Below, one piece after another: positions 19,229-28,297 of a stretch of 64,000 bases of DNA (position 1 is its first letter; each line of letters starts with the position of its first letter). A program made the position numbers and the translations under genes. Origin of the DNA: Clostridiales bacterium (GTDB taxonomy: Bacteria > Bacillota > Clostridia > Lachnospirales > Lachnospiraceae); contig JAQXIP010000110.1 in assembly GCA_029007845.1 (NCBI GenBank), positions 25,023 through 89,022 of the forward strand. Reading direction: 5' to 3'. The notes under the pieces were generated by a model. That model had not been told where the DNA came from. It ran no database searches and saw only the letters and a program-made list of their open reading frames with translations.

Positions 19229-20119
19229 ATGTTATTTCGCATCTCTTCACGAGAGGATAATTGGAACCGGAAAGCAACCTACCACGATCTGATGCAGTAT
19301 ATCCGGGAACTAATTTTTTTATTTCCTGATTTTATTGCATTGGAATACATTGGAACTTCTGCGGATAAACGGAAGATTCCGCTGCTGACTGTTGCAAGAA
19401 GAAACAGCCAGACAAAGCAAATTAAGAATCATTTTTGCTTTGTCTCAGGAGTGCATGGCAGGGAAGCTGTGAATCCTCTTGCACTTTTACATATGGCCTA
19501 TTGGTATGCAAGATACCGGAAAGACTGGCTGTCATGGAATTGCCTGTATATTATCCCCGTGCTCAACCCGGATGGGTATGTCATTGCGACGGAAGGAAAG
19601 AGTGCTATCTCCAATATTCTTTATCAAAAGAGAATTCTTTTAGAAAAAACCGAGGCGGCTTTCTGGAAATGGAATGCCCGGGGGATTGATATCAACCGGA
19701 ATTTTCCTTCTGTGTTGTGGAAGAAAACAGAAACGTCAGGATACCCTGCAAGTGAGAAGGAGACATTGGCTTTAATGGGATTTTTAACGCATCATTCCGT
19801 TCAGGTGTTTTTTGACATTCATTCCAGAGGAAACCAGATCTTTTATTATCGAAAAACAGAATCAGATTCTTATAATGTGAAGCAGCGGCTTCTGGCAGAA
19901 GAAATCCGGGAATTAACCGGATATACCATGATGGAACCGGATGAGGAAATAACGGACGGAGACTGTGGGGGAAATACGGTTCATTACGTGGCAGAACATT
20001 TTAAGATTCCGGCATTTACTTTGGAAACAATACCGGAAGAAGAGACCTTTCCACTTCCTTTTTCCTATCAGGAAGATATTTTTGAAAAAATTGTATTAAT
20101 TCCAATGAAACTGGTATAA
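19229..20119 (+). CDS. M14 family zinc carboxypeptidase-like protein
   Basis: About 296 residues with the zinc carboxypeptidase set. HGRE (near 75) and HSRG (near 197) supply the metal ligands. DINRNFPS (near 153) supplies the substrate-carboxylate contacts, and a catalytic glutamate lies in TLETIPEE (near 265). Related bacterial enzymes cut gamma-D-glutamyl-diaminopimelate bonds of wall peptides, but the substrate here is unproven. No signal peptide is visible, so it may act inside the cell on recycled peptides. The start is uncertain. The ATG at 19229 falls in the terminator T run without a ribosome site. Confidence 0.82.
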   Translation: MLFRISSREDNWNRKATYHDLMQYIRELIFLFPDFIALEYIGTSADKRKIPLLTVARRNSQTKQIKNHFCFVSGVHGREAVNPLALLHMAYWYARYRKDWLSWNCLYIIPVLNPDGYVIATEGKSAISNILYQKRILLEKTEAAFWKWNARGIDINRNFPSVLWKKTETSGYPASEKETLALMGFLTHHSVQVFFDIHSRGNQIFYYRKTESDSYNVKQRLLAEEIRELTGYTMMEPDEEITDGDCGGNTVHYVAEHFKIPAFTLETIPEEETFPLPFSYQEDIFEKIVLIPMKLV

Positions 20120-20124
20120 AAACA

Positions 20125-20153
20125 TACACAAATGAGCAAAAAAATGTTATAAT
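20125..20153 (+). promoter_or_regulatory. Putative sigma-A promoter for miaB
   Basis: TACACA (20125-20130) and a perfect TATAAT (20148-20153) with 17-base spacing lie in the 82-base gap upstream of miaB. Confidence 0.5.
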
Positions 20154-20201
20154 ACTGGAATGGTCGTAACACTGATTAAAAGGATAGGAGAATAATACAC
20201 C

Positions 20202-21698
20202 ATGACTCAGAAGGAAAAGAAACCGTACGAGATAAAAGAGGCACAGCATGCCACAAGAGAGCAGAACCGTCTTGAGACAGTGCGCCAGTTTGAATATATG
20301 GAGCGTTTAAAGGGGAAGATTAAGGAACTTGAACAGGAAGCCGGGCATCCGCTGAAAGCCTGTGTCAACACGTTCGGGTGTCAGATGAATGCCAGAGATT
20401 CAGAGAAAATGATCGGAATTCTTCATGAGATCGGCTATACCATTACCCCAAAAGAAGAGGATGCCGATTTTATCTTATACAATACCTGCACGGTCCGGGA
20501 AAATGCCAATGAACGGGTATATGGACGGCTTGGTCATATCAAGCATCAGAAAAAAGAGAAGCCACATCTGATGGTTGCCCTGTGTGGCTGCATGATGCAG
20601 GAAGAAAAAGTCATTGAGACAATCCAGAAAAAGTATTCCTTTGTAGATATTGTATTTGGGACTCATAACGTATTTAAACTGGCAGAGCTTTTGTGGAGCC
20701 GTCTGGAATCAGACCGGATGATTATTGATATCTGGAAAGATACGGATCAGGTAGTGGAAAATCTTCCAAGTGAGCGGAAGTATTCCTTTAAGGCGGGCGT
20801 CAATATTATGTATGGCTGTAATAATTTCTGCAGCTACTGTATTGTGCCATATGTACGTGGAAGAGAGCGAAGCAGGCTGCCGGAGGATATTATTGATGAG
20901 GTAACCCGCCTGGCAGAAGACGGGGTAAAGGAAATCATGCTGCTTGGACAGAACGTGAATTCTTATGGAAAGAATCTGGCAAAACCAATGTCGTTTGCCA
21001 GCCTGCTTGCAGAAGTAGAAAAAGTGCCTGGGATTGAACGCATCCGTTTTATGACATCCCATCCGAAGGATTTATCCGATGAATTGATCGAAGTCATGAG
21101 CCGGTCTGATAAAATCTGCCGGCATCTGCATCTTCCGCTCCAATCCGGAAGCACCCGGCTGTTACAGATTATGAACCGAAAATATACAAAAGAGGATTAT
21201 CTTCTTCTTGTGAAAAAAATCCGCAATGCAATACCGGATATTTCACTGACTACGGACATTATTGTTGGTTTTCCGGGAGAGACTGAGGAAGATTTTCAAG
21301 AGACACTGGATGTGGTAAGACAGGCTGAATACGACAGTGCTTATACCTTTATCTATTCCAAACGTACGGGAACACCTGCTGCCGCAATGGAAAACCAGGT
21401 TCCAGAGGATGTGGTAAAGGACCGGTTTGACCGTCTGCTTCAGGTTGTATCCGAGGTAGGGGCGAATATCAGTGGAAAAGACACGGGAAAAGTGATGACC
21501 GCATTAATTGAAGAACAAAACAGCCAGAATCCGGAACTGGTCACCGGACGGCTCTCGAATAATATGCTTGTTCATCTGAAGGGAACAGTGGACATGATTG
21601 GTAATATTTATCCGGTCCGTCTGGATGAGTGCAAGGGATTTTATTATCTTGGCTCTCTTGCAAATGAGAAGGAAGGTCTTGGAGGTGAAGGACATTGA
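20202..21698 (+). CDS. miaB: tRNA-2-methylthio-N6-dimethylallyladenosine synthase
   Basis: A 498-residue radical-SAM methylthiotransferase that adds the 2-methylthio group to i6A37 of tRNA. The N-terminal UPF0004 domain holds one set of cluster cysteines (NTFGCQMNARDSEKM, NTCTVRENANERV, ALCGCMMQ). The radical-SAM motif CNNFCSYCIVPYVRGRERSR is near residue 205. A C-terminal TRAM domain follows. The roughly 60-residue N-terminal extension before the UPF0004 domain is common in Firmicutes. The stop overlaps the next start (TTGA). Confidence 0.95.
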   Translation: MTQKEKKPYEIKEAQHATREQNRLETVRQFEYMERLKGKIKELEQEAGHPLKACVNTFGCQMNARDSEKMIGILHEIGYTITPKEEDADFILYNTCTVRENANERVYGRLGHIKHQKKEKPHLMVALCGCMMQEEKVIETIQKKYSFVDIVFGTHNVFKLAELLWSRLESDRMIIDIWKDTDQVVENLPSERKYSFKAGVNIMYGCNNFCSYCIVPYVRGRERSRLPEDIIDEVTRLAEDGVKEIMLLGQNVNSYGKNLAKPMSFASLLAEVEKVPGIERIRFMTSHPKDLSDELIEVMSRSDKICRHLHLPLQSGSTRLLQIMNRKYTKEDYLLLVKKIRNAIPDISLTTDIIVGFPGETEEDFQETLDVVRQAEYDSAYTFIYSKRTGTPAAAMENQVPEDVVKDRFDRLLQVVSEVGANISGKDTGKVMTALIEEQNSQNPELVTGRLSNNMLVHLKGTVDMIGNIYPVRLDECKGFYYLGSLANEKEGLGGEGH

Positions 21699-22708
21699 TT
21701 TACCCGGCATTTTTAGAGAAGGATTGTCCGATTGGCGTGACGGCACCTTCTGATGGTAATTCAGAAGAGCTGGATTATGTACGTCTGGATTCTGCCGTCT
21801 CACATCTGAAAGAGCATGGTTATCCGGTACTTCTTACAAACGATGTAAAAAGCAGCCGGAAAGGCCGCAGTGCAGATGGGAAAACAAGAGCATCTGAGTT
21901 TTTATCTTTATGGAACAATCCGGATATCCGGCTGATTATTTCCGCAAAGGGCGGGGACTATCTAATGGAGATTCTTTCGTTTCTTGACTTTGACGAGATG
22001 AAAAAGCATCCGGTCTGGTTTCAGGGATATTCGGATAATACCGGATTAACCTTTTTAATTACAACCCTTTGCGACATTGCTTCGATCTATGGTAATAACT
22101 TTAATGATTTCGGCATGGAGCCTTGGCATCAATCACTGGTTCAGAATGAAGCTCTCTGGAAAGGGGAACCGGTGCTGCAGAACAGCTTCGATTTTTGTGA
22201 AAATAAGTTTCACGACCGTGTTATCGGACTGGAAGGATATCATCCGGATGAAAAAGTATGCTGGAGCTGCCTTTCTACCGATACAGAACCGTTGTCTTTA
22301 CAAGGACGGCTTCTGGGCGGCTGTCTTGATGTTCTTTTGAATCTTTGTGGAACACGGTATGACAAAGTAAAAGAATTTGTGAGCCGTTACAAGCAGGATG
22401 GAATTGTGTGGTATCTGGAGAGTTTTGCACTTGGCAGTGAAGAGCTTGCCCGTGGATTGTGGCAGCTTCGGGAAGCTGGATGGTTCCAGCATGCAAAAGG
22501 TTTTGTATTTGGAAGACCGTGTTTTTTCCATTCTGACACGGATACCAGTTATGAAGAAGCCGTTGTCTCGGTTCTGGGAACGAGTCTGCCCATTTTGTTC
22601 CAGGCTGATATCGGACATCGGGGACCACAGTTTGCGATTGTAAACGGATCAATCGGAACGATTACCTATGCTAATGGCGGCGGCAGTCTTTCCATGGAAT
22701 TCCGATAA
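21695..22708 (+). CDS. S66 family LD-carboxypeptidase-like protein
   Basis: A 337-residue serine peptidase of family S66, which includes LD-carboxypeptidases of wall recycling and the microcin-resistance protein MccF. The nucleophile sits in FQGYSDNTGL (near residue 111), the glutamate in WYLESFALG and the histidine in ADIGHRGPQ. The size and the insert between the nucleophile and the glutamate are closer to the MccF-like branch than to LdcA, so the substrate is open. It starts at a TTG overlapping the miaB stop, with GGAGGTGAAGG upstream. Confidence 0.85.
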   Translation: MIYPAFLEKDCPIGVTAPSDGNSEELDYVRLDSAVSHLKEHGYPVLLTNDVKSSRKGRSADGKTRASEFLSLWNNPDIRLIISAKGGDYLMEILSFLDFDEMKKHPVWFQGYSDNTGLTFLITTLCDIASIYGNNFNDFGMEPWHQSLVQNEALWKGEPVLQNSFDFCENKFHDRVIGLEGYHPDEKVCWSCLSTDTEPLSLQGRLLGGCLDVLLNLCGTRYDKVKEFVSRYKQDGIVWYLESFALGSEELARGLWQLREAGWFQHAKGFVFGRPCFFHSDTDTSYEEAVVSVLGTSLPILFQADIGHRGPQFAIVNGSIGTITYANGGGSLSMEFR

Positions 22709-22736
22709 AGGATCATATAGTAAGGGGATTGTTTAC

Positions 22737-25700
22737 ATGCTTCCTATTTCACAGGATATGATAAGGGGACTGGTGACCGATGAAGCCACCTTTTACCGGG
22801 GAGTACATTATTATAAAAAGAATGCCGTATCACATGTTACCTGGTCAAAAAACAGCCGCACCTATTATGGGATCGTTCATGGCGGAAATGATTACCAGGT
22901 ATCGATACAGGAATTAACGGACGGACAGGTAAAGTATGCCTGTAATTGTCCGTTCCATATCAAAAATGAAGGTGCCTGCAAACATGTAGTGGCAATGATG
23001 CTTTTTTTGGAACACTATCTTTCCCATAACCAGAATGGGGAAACGGCGCAGAGCGCTGAAGAAAAAAAAGTCCAGCAGATTCTGGATTATTTTGGACAGG
23101 AGTATGTAAAAAAGCCGGAAGCAGAGGAGTTTGCGCTGGAAGTTACGATCAGGATTCCCGAGATACTATCTGGGACTTCTGGAAGATGTTATGTCTCTCT
23201 TCAGGCAGGCGGGGAACGTTTTTATAAGGTTTCCAATATTAAAAAATTTCTGGCCGATTTATATGCAGGGAATGATTTTTCGTTAGGAAAGCAATTTAAG
23301 TACGTAGCAGGAGAGAATTCTTTTTGTGAATCCGCAAGGCGCATTCTTTCTTACCTGATGGAAATCTACGAGATCGAATCAACGCTTGGAAAAGTATACT
23401 ATAACAATCTGTATTCCAAGGCGGAGATGGTTCTATCAGCCGATATGTTAAAAAGGCTTTTACATCAGATTGGCAGTGAACCGTTTCATCTGATTCTTGG
23501 CGAACATGACCTAGGCGAGATTCATTTTGCAAAAGAAAATCCACCGATTGTTTTCCGGCTGGAGAAGGAAGATCAGAATTTTCTTCTAAGCCAGGAGAAC
23601 AACACCGTTATGCAGTCTGTCTCGAAAAAGGGCGACCTGATATTATGTGGTGATACGTTATATGAGACGACTGCGAACTTTGCCCGGGATTATCTTCCGT
23701 TTTACCAGTCCCTTGGCCAGAACAGAGAGGTTCTCCAGTTCGCCCAGGAACAAAAAGATCGTTTTGTTGAACTCGTTCTGCCACGGATTCAGGAATCAGT
23801 GGCAATTCATGTTCCGGATGATATGAAGGACTGCTATATAAAAGAACCACTCCATAAAAAAGTATATCTGGATGCAGAGGGAATGCATGTAACAGCACGA
23901 ATTGAATTTGTATATGGGAATTTTGCCATTGATTCCATCAAAGGAGAGCTTCCTGCGGGATATATTATTGCCAGGGACAGGGACGAAGAGCAGGAATTTT
24001 TATCTTTTTTCCGGCAGTTCCACTTCCGGATTATAAAGAATCATTACAGGATGGAAAAAGAGGAGGACATTTATCAGTTATTAAGCGAAGGACTTCCAAA
24101 ACTGCTGCACTGTGCAGATGTATATATTTCTGACACTTTGGCAAGTATGAAACCAAGAAAGCTTACGGCTGGGAAGGTGCATATGAATTATCAGGAAAGC
24201 AGCCATCTCTTAGAGCTTTCGTATGATTATCCCGAGGTATCAAAGGAAGAGCTTCATGACCTGATGACTTCCCTGATTCTGAAAAAACGATATCACCGTC
24301 TGAAAGATGGAACATTCCTGTTATTACCGGAATCAGAAGAATCACCGGATCAGATCCTTTCCAAATTGCCAAAAGGAAGCCACCGGCTGTCAAAGGATGG
24401 GAATCTTATGGTGGCCGGACAGTTTGCACCATATCTTTCGATGTTGATTAATCATAAGGATATGCTTTCCATACAGGAAATGGACACACGGATCCGGATT
24501 CCTTCTACCGTCCATGCAACGCTTCGTTCATATCAGCGAACCGGTATCCGCTGGCTCTGCCATCTGGCATCCCGGCATTTTGCCGGAATACTGGCGGATG
24601 ATATGGGGCTTGGGAAAACATTACAGGCAATCGCCTATATGGCAGTTCAGTTATCAAAAGAACCGGATGCCCGTTTTTTAGTTGTTTCTCCAACGTCTTT
24701 AGTTTATAACTGGGTAGAAGAGTTTGAAAAATTCTTTCCTTCTGCATCGGTCTGTGTCGTAGAAGGAACACCAAAAGAACGGGAACAGTTCATCACAAAA
24801 CAGAATGCATCTGTCTTTCTTACGTCCTATCCGTTAATCCGGCGGGATATTGACAATTATACAAAGCTCCGGTTTCACACCGTATTTCTGGATGAGGCTC
24901 AGTTTATTAAGAATCCGGATTCCCAGAATGCAAAAGCGGTGAAAAAACTAGTTTCTGCCAATCGATTTGCCATGACTGGCACCCCTATCGAGAATTCACT
25001 TATGGAGCTTTGGTCCATCTTTGATTTTCTGATGCCAGGCTATCTTTACAGCCATAAAGAGTTTATGAAACATTACCTGAAAGGGGTTTCCAGCCCGGAT
25101 GGAAAAGAGATGTTAAAGGAATTGGGAAATAAGATCAATCCTTTTATTTTAAGGCGTATGAAACAGGATGTATTAAAAGAACTTCCGGAAAAAACCGAAT
25201 TGACCATGACAGCATATATGACGCCGGAACAGGAGAAAATATACCGGGCATTTCTGGAAGAAAGCCGGAACCGTCTTATGCAGTCTATTAAAGAAAATGG
25301 TGTGAAAAAAATGCGGTTTGAGATATTATCAGTGCTAACCCGTTTAAGACAGATCTGCTGTCATCCGTCTACTTTTTTGGAACATTATAACGGTGGAAGT
25401 GGTAAACTGGATCTTTTGCTGAGTACCCTTTCCCAGTTTACCGAAGATGGGCGGCGGATTCTTTTGTTCTCCCAGTTTACTTCCATGCTCGATCTGATTG
25501 CAAAAGAACTCGACCGGGCAAAAGAAGGGTATTTTTATCTGTCTGGCAGCACGTCAAAAGAAGACCGTTCCGATATGGTTAACCGTTTTAATAACGGTGA
25601 GAATAGTATCTTTCTGATTTCTTTGAAAGCAGGAGGTACCGGTCTTAATCTTACCGGGGCAGATACAGTCATCCATTATGATCCGTGGTGGAATCCGGCG

Positions 25701-25907
25701 GTGGAAGAGCAGGCTACTGACCGGGCTTACCGAATTGGCCAGAAACATTCGGTGGAAGTAGTGAAACTAATTACGCGCAATTCCATAGAAGAAAAAATAC
25801 TAAAGCTTCAGAAAAAGAAGCAGTTATTATCGGATTCGGTAATCCGGTCTCAGGAGATTTTTCTCAATCAATTAACCATAGAAGAACTTGAGGAGGTTTT
25901 TTCGTGA
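22737..25907 (+). CDS. SWIM zinc-finger SNF2-type helicase
   Basis: A 1056-residue protein. The SWIM zinc motif CNCPFHIKNEGACKH is near residue 69. A long bacterial SNF2-associated region follows, then the helicase core. Motif I is DDMGLGKT near 621, motif II LDEAQFIKN near 718, and motif VI ATDRAYRIGQ near 995. SNF2 proteins move along or remodel nucleoprotein DNA. The cellular role of this bacterial SWIM-SNF2 form is not known. The ATG at 22737 has AAGGGG 9 bases upstream. Longer in-frame starts overlap the S66 gene. The stop overlaps the next gene (GTGA). Confidence 0.92.
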   Translation: MLPISQDMIRGLVTDEATFYRGVHYYKKNAVSHVTWSKNSRTYYGIVHGGNDYQVSIQELTDGQVKYACNCPFHIKNEGACKHVVAMMLFLEHYLSHNQNGETAQSAEEKKVQQILDYFGQEYVKKPEAEEFALEVTIRIPEILSGTSGRCYVSLQAGGERFYKVSNIKKFLADLYAGNDFSLGKQFKYVAGENSFCESARRILSYLMEIYEIESTLGKVYYNNLYSKAEMVLSADMLKRLLHQIGSEPFHLILGEHDLGEIHFAKENPPIVFRLEKEDQNFLLSQENNTVMQSVSKKGDLILCGDTLYETTANFARDYLPFYQSLGQNREVLQFAQEQKDRFVELVLPRIQESVAIHVPDDMKDCYIKEPLHKKVYLDAEGMHVTARIEFVYGNFAIDSIKGELPAGYIIARDRDEEQEFLSFFRQFHFRIIKNHYRMEKEEDIYQLLSEGLPKLLHCADVYISDTLASMKPRKLTAGKVHMNYQESSHLLELSYDYPEVSKEELHDLMTSLILKKRYHRLKDGTFLLLPESEESPDQILSKLPKGSHRLSKDGNLMVAGQFAPYLSMLINHKDMLSIQEMDTRIRIPSTVHATLRSYQRTGIRWLCHLASRHFAGILADDMGLGKTLQAIAYMAVQLSKEPDARFLVVSPTSLVYNWVEEFEKFFPSASVCVVEGTPKEREQFITKQNASVFLTSYPLIRRDIDNYTKLRFHTVFLDEAQFIKNPDSQNAKAVKKLVSANRFAMTGTPIENSLMELWSIFDFLMPGYLYSHKEFMKHYLKGVSSPDGKEMLKELGNKINPFILRRMKQDVLKELPEKTELTMTAYMTPEQEKIYRAFLEESRNRLMQSIKENGVKKMRFEILSVLTRLRQICCHPSTFLEHYNGGSGKLDLLLSTLSQFTEDGRRILLFSQFTSMLDLIAKELDRAKEGYFYLSGSTSKEDRSDMVNRFNNGENSIFLISLKAGGTGLNLTGADTVIHYDPWWNPAVEEQATDRAYRIGQKHSVEVVKLITRNSIEEKILKLQKKKQLLSDSVIRSQEIFLNQLTIEELEEVFS

Positions 25908-26818
25908 AAAAAATGCTTTTTATTGTAAATCCTCATGCAGGAAAAGGATATATTAAAAACAGCCTGCTTTCTATTGTTGACTTATATACAAAAGCAGGTT
26001 ATCTGGTGACTGTCTATACAACCCAGTGTGAAAAAGATGCTACCAATTGTGCCAGGAACCTTGCAGCAGACTATGATGTGGTCGCCTGCTCCGGTGGGGA
26101 TGGAACACTGGATGAAGTGGTGACTGGTGTGCTTTCCTGTGGGAAGAAGGTACCGATTGGCTATATTCCGGCAGGAAGCACCAATGACTTTGCAAAAAGC
26201 ATGTCCATATCCTCCAATAAATTGAAGGCTGCTTCGCTTGTGATGGAAGGGGCACCTTTTTATTGTGACGTTGGCATCTTTAATTCAAAACCGTTTATCT
26301 ATATAGCTGCATTTGGGGCATTTACCGAAGTGTCTTATTCCACACCGCAGAATATAAAGAATTCCATGGGACATATGGCATATATTCTGGAAGGAGCAAA
26401 AAGTCTTGCTAATATTAAATCCTTTCATATCCGGATGGAATGTGACGGACACAAGATGGAGGATGACTTTATCTTTGGAATGATTACCAATTCTCTCTCG
26501 GTAGGTGGAATGAAAAGCTATGAGATGAGTGAAGTGGACTTTGATGATGGACTGTTTGAGATTATGATGATCCGCATGCCTCGTAATCCGATTGAGCTTC
26601 AGAATATTATTGGAGGACTATTATTAAATGATACGTCCAACGAGATGTTTTATTGCTTTAAGACATCCAAAGTTCTGTTTGCATCCCATACGCCGATTCC
26701 ATGGACATTAGATGGAGAATTTGGCGGGGATGTAAAAGAGGCTTATGTGGAAAATCTTGAGAAGGCGTTTGCCATTTACCGCAAAGCAAAATATCAGAAC
26801 ATGCCGCCGGAATCATAA
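25904..26818 (+). CDS. Diacylglycerol/lipid kinase family protein (YegS/DgkB-like)
   Basis: A 304-residue kinase with the nucleotide motif FIVNPHAGKG at the N-terminus and the catalytic loop CSGGDGTLDEVVTGV near residue 62. GYIPAGSTNDFAKS follows. This family phosphorylates diacylglycerol or related lipids at the membrane's inner face. The exact lipid is not determinable. The GTG at 25904 is well placed 7 bases after AGGAGG and overlaps the helicase stop. An ATG nine bases later is a weaker alternative. Confidence 0.9.
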   Translation: MKKMLFIVNPHAGKGYIKNSLLSIVDLYTKAGYLVTVYTTQCEKDATNCARNLAADYDVVACSGGDGTLDEVVTGVLSCGKKVPIGYIPAGSTNDFAKSMSISSNKLKAASLVMEGAPFYCDVGIFNSKPFIYIAAFGAFTEVSYSTPQNIKNSMGHMAYILEGAKSLANIKSFHIRMECDGHKMEDDFIFGMITNSLSVGGMKSYEMSEVDFDDGLFEIMMIRMPRNPIELQNIIGGLLLNDTSNEMFYCFKTSKVLFASHTPIPWTLDGEFGGDVKEAYVENLEKAFAIYRKAKYQNMPPES

Positions 26819-26869
26819 AAAGAGGCAGAATGCAAGGTATGGTATCATATCTTGCATTCTGCCTCTTTT
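26817..26869. terminator. Strong bidirectional terminator
   Basis: A near-perfect 19-bp stem (AAAAGAGGCAGAATGCAAG against its complement ending CTCTTTT) with a 14-base loop, flanked by A and T runs. It separates the plus-strand lipid-kinase gene from the convergent zinc-ribbon gene. Confidence 0.92.
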
Positions 26870-26878
26870 CCGGTTATC

Positions 26879-27754
26879 CTATTCTTGTTCTTCTTCCGGA
26901 AGCAGCTCATTATAATGATCTTCACACAACTGTTCAATCAGATCTCTGTCATAATCCGGAAATGCTTTTTTTGCTCTGCTAAAAATCAGCCCGCTGATAT
27001 TCAGATAATTAATTTCATCACTTTCTTTTAGATTGGTATGTTCACTAATATATTCCTCTGTAATGTTTGTATTAAGCCATGTACTGATTTTTTTAATGGC
27101 TTCCTGCTCATCCGAAATTCCTGCTTTCATTTTAATTGCACGGCGTCCGGTTCCGATACCGACTGCAAGGCATGCAGAAAAAATAACGAAATAGATCACT
27201 GCAATCGGAGTTCCATTGATTACATTTAATTTTCCGATTAAGTTGAGAATCACAAAAACATAACCGGCGACACCAAAGACTAGAAAAAGCACGGCAGTTG
27301 AAGCATAATCCGAGTAGCGGTCTTTCTTGTTTATGTAAGGGCGTCCTCCGCCGGATCGAAGCCTTGCCGCATCATTTTCTTCTTTTAGCTCTTCGAGCTT
27401 TTCTTCTGAGTCCTGTTCTTCCTCTAACTGTTCTTCTGTCTGGTTTTCTCCCGGCTCATCCGCATTCTGGTCACTGGAAAGATAAGACTGCTTGAAAGAC
27501 AGTGCCTTCTTTTCGTCTTCTTTGTTGACAAACACGAAAAAATAGCCATCGGTTTTATTCTCTTCCGATTCAGCACTCTCGATTCCCTGTTCCAGAAGAT
27601 ACGCTGCAAACTGATCGGCAGACTGCTGATCCACACATTTGGCAATTGCTTTGCTTTTTACCGAGGGTTTTGCACCAACCAGCGCAACATGGCACTCACT
27701 GCATTCCGTAATTCCTTCTTTATATTCGTTTTGGCATTTTGGACACCAAGGCAT
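26879..27754 (-). CDS. Zinc-ribbon membrane protein of unknown function
   Basis: A 291-residue protein starting MPWCPKCQNEYKEGITECSEC, a zinc ribbon with Cys4, Cys7, Cys18 and Cys21. A putative signal-transducing-protein-like alpha/beta domain comes next (about 35-95). A very acidic linker follows, then two transmembrane segments (about 150-170 and 180-200) and a charged C-terminus. The combination suggests a membrane-tethered sensor or adaptor, but no function is recognised. The ATG at 27754 follows GAAAGAAGGA. The in-frame extension upstream lacks a site. It is the only minus-strand gene in a 26-kb plus-strand stretch and has its own promoter and terminator. Confidence 0.7.
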   Translation of the reverse strand: MPWCPKCQNEYKEGITECSECHVALVGAKPSVKSKAIAKCVDQQSADQFAAYLLEQGIESAESEENKTDGYFFVFVNKEDEKKALSFKQSYLSSDQNADEPGENQTEEQLEEEQDSEEKLEELKEENDAARLRSGGGRPYINKKDRYSDYASTAVLFLVFGVAGYVFVILNLIGKLNVINGTPIAVIYFVIFSACLAVGIGTGRRAIKMKAGISDEQEAIKKISTWLNTNITEEYISEHTNLKESDEINYLNISGLIFSRAKKAFPDYDRDLIEQLCEDHYNELLPEEEQE

Positions 27755-27791
27755 GGTGACACATCCTTTCTTCTTTTTCTTACGCAACGCT

Positions 27792-27820
27792 ATTTTAGCA
27801 TAACAGGGAACCAAATACAA
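27792..27820 (-). promoter_or_regulatory. Putative promoter of the zinc-ribbon gene
   Basis: Reading the minus strand, TTGTAT (27820-27815) and TAAAAT (27797-27792) are 17 bases apart, about 40 bases upstream of the start. Confidence 0.45.
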
Positions 27821-27953
27821 GTTTACAATCGCCTTCAAACTATGGTACTATTATCTATGACTGTACTGCTTTTCCCGCATATAAAACCACCTGTGAGAAT
27901 ATGATATGATATCAAGGTCACAAAGTCATAATAAATAAGGGAAAAGGAGGCGC

Positions 27954-28280
27954 ATGGTCTTGTTGTCAAGGCAGGAAAAGATTCAGCTTGCAAGACAGAT
28001 GGTTTCACAACCACAACACAATACCAGTAAGGATTCCATCGCCAAAGAATTCCAGAAGACAGAGGAACAGAAACGTTTTCAAGGCTTTTTCATCCGGCTG
28101 GCACTTTCCATGCTAATTGGAATCGGCTGTTACATGGCACATTCTAAGGAAAATCAGCCGGCGTGGTACCAGCAGTTAACAAAGCAGAAAGTTTATCTGG
28201 AAGAATCCATTGATTATCACATGGTAGAGGACGCTCTCCGTGAGAAATATGCGTCGATTGTAGAGCAGTATACAAAATGA
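27954..28280 (+). CDS. Small membrane-anchored protein, unknown
   Basis: A 108-residue protein with a charged N-terminus, one transmembrane helix near residues 47-62 (LALSMLIGIGCYMAH) and a helical outer part. Its stop overlaps the start region of the radical-SAM gene (ATGA), so they are probably co-transcribed. AAAAGGAGG ends only three bases before the ATG, so a TTG at 27960 or 27963 may be the real start. No family was recognised. Confidence 0.65.
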   Translation: MVLLSRQEKIQLARQMVSQPQHNTSKDSIAKEFQKTEEQKRFQGFFIRLALSMLIGIGCYMAHSKENQPAWYQQLTKQKVYLEESIDYHMVEDALREKYASIVEQYTK

Positions 28281-28297
28281 AAGGAAAAAACAGAGAT

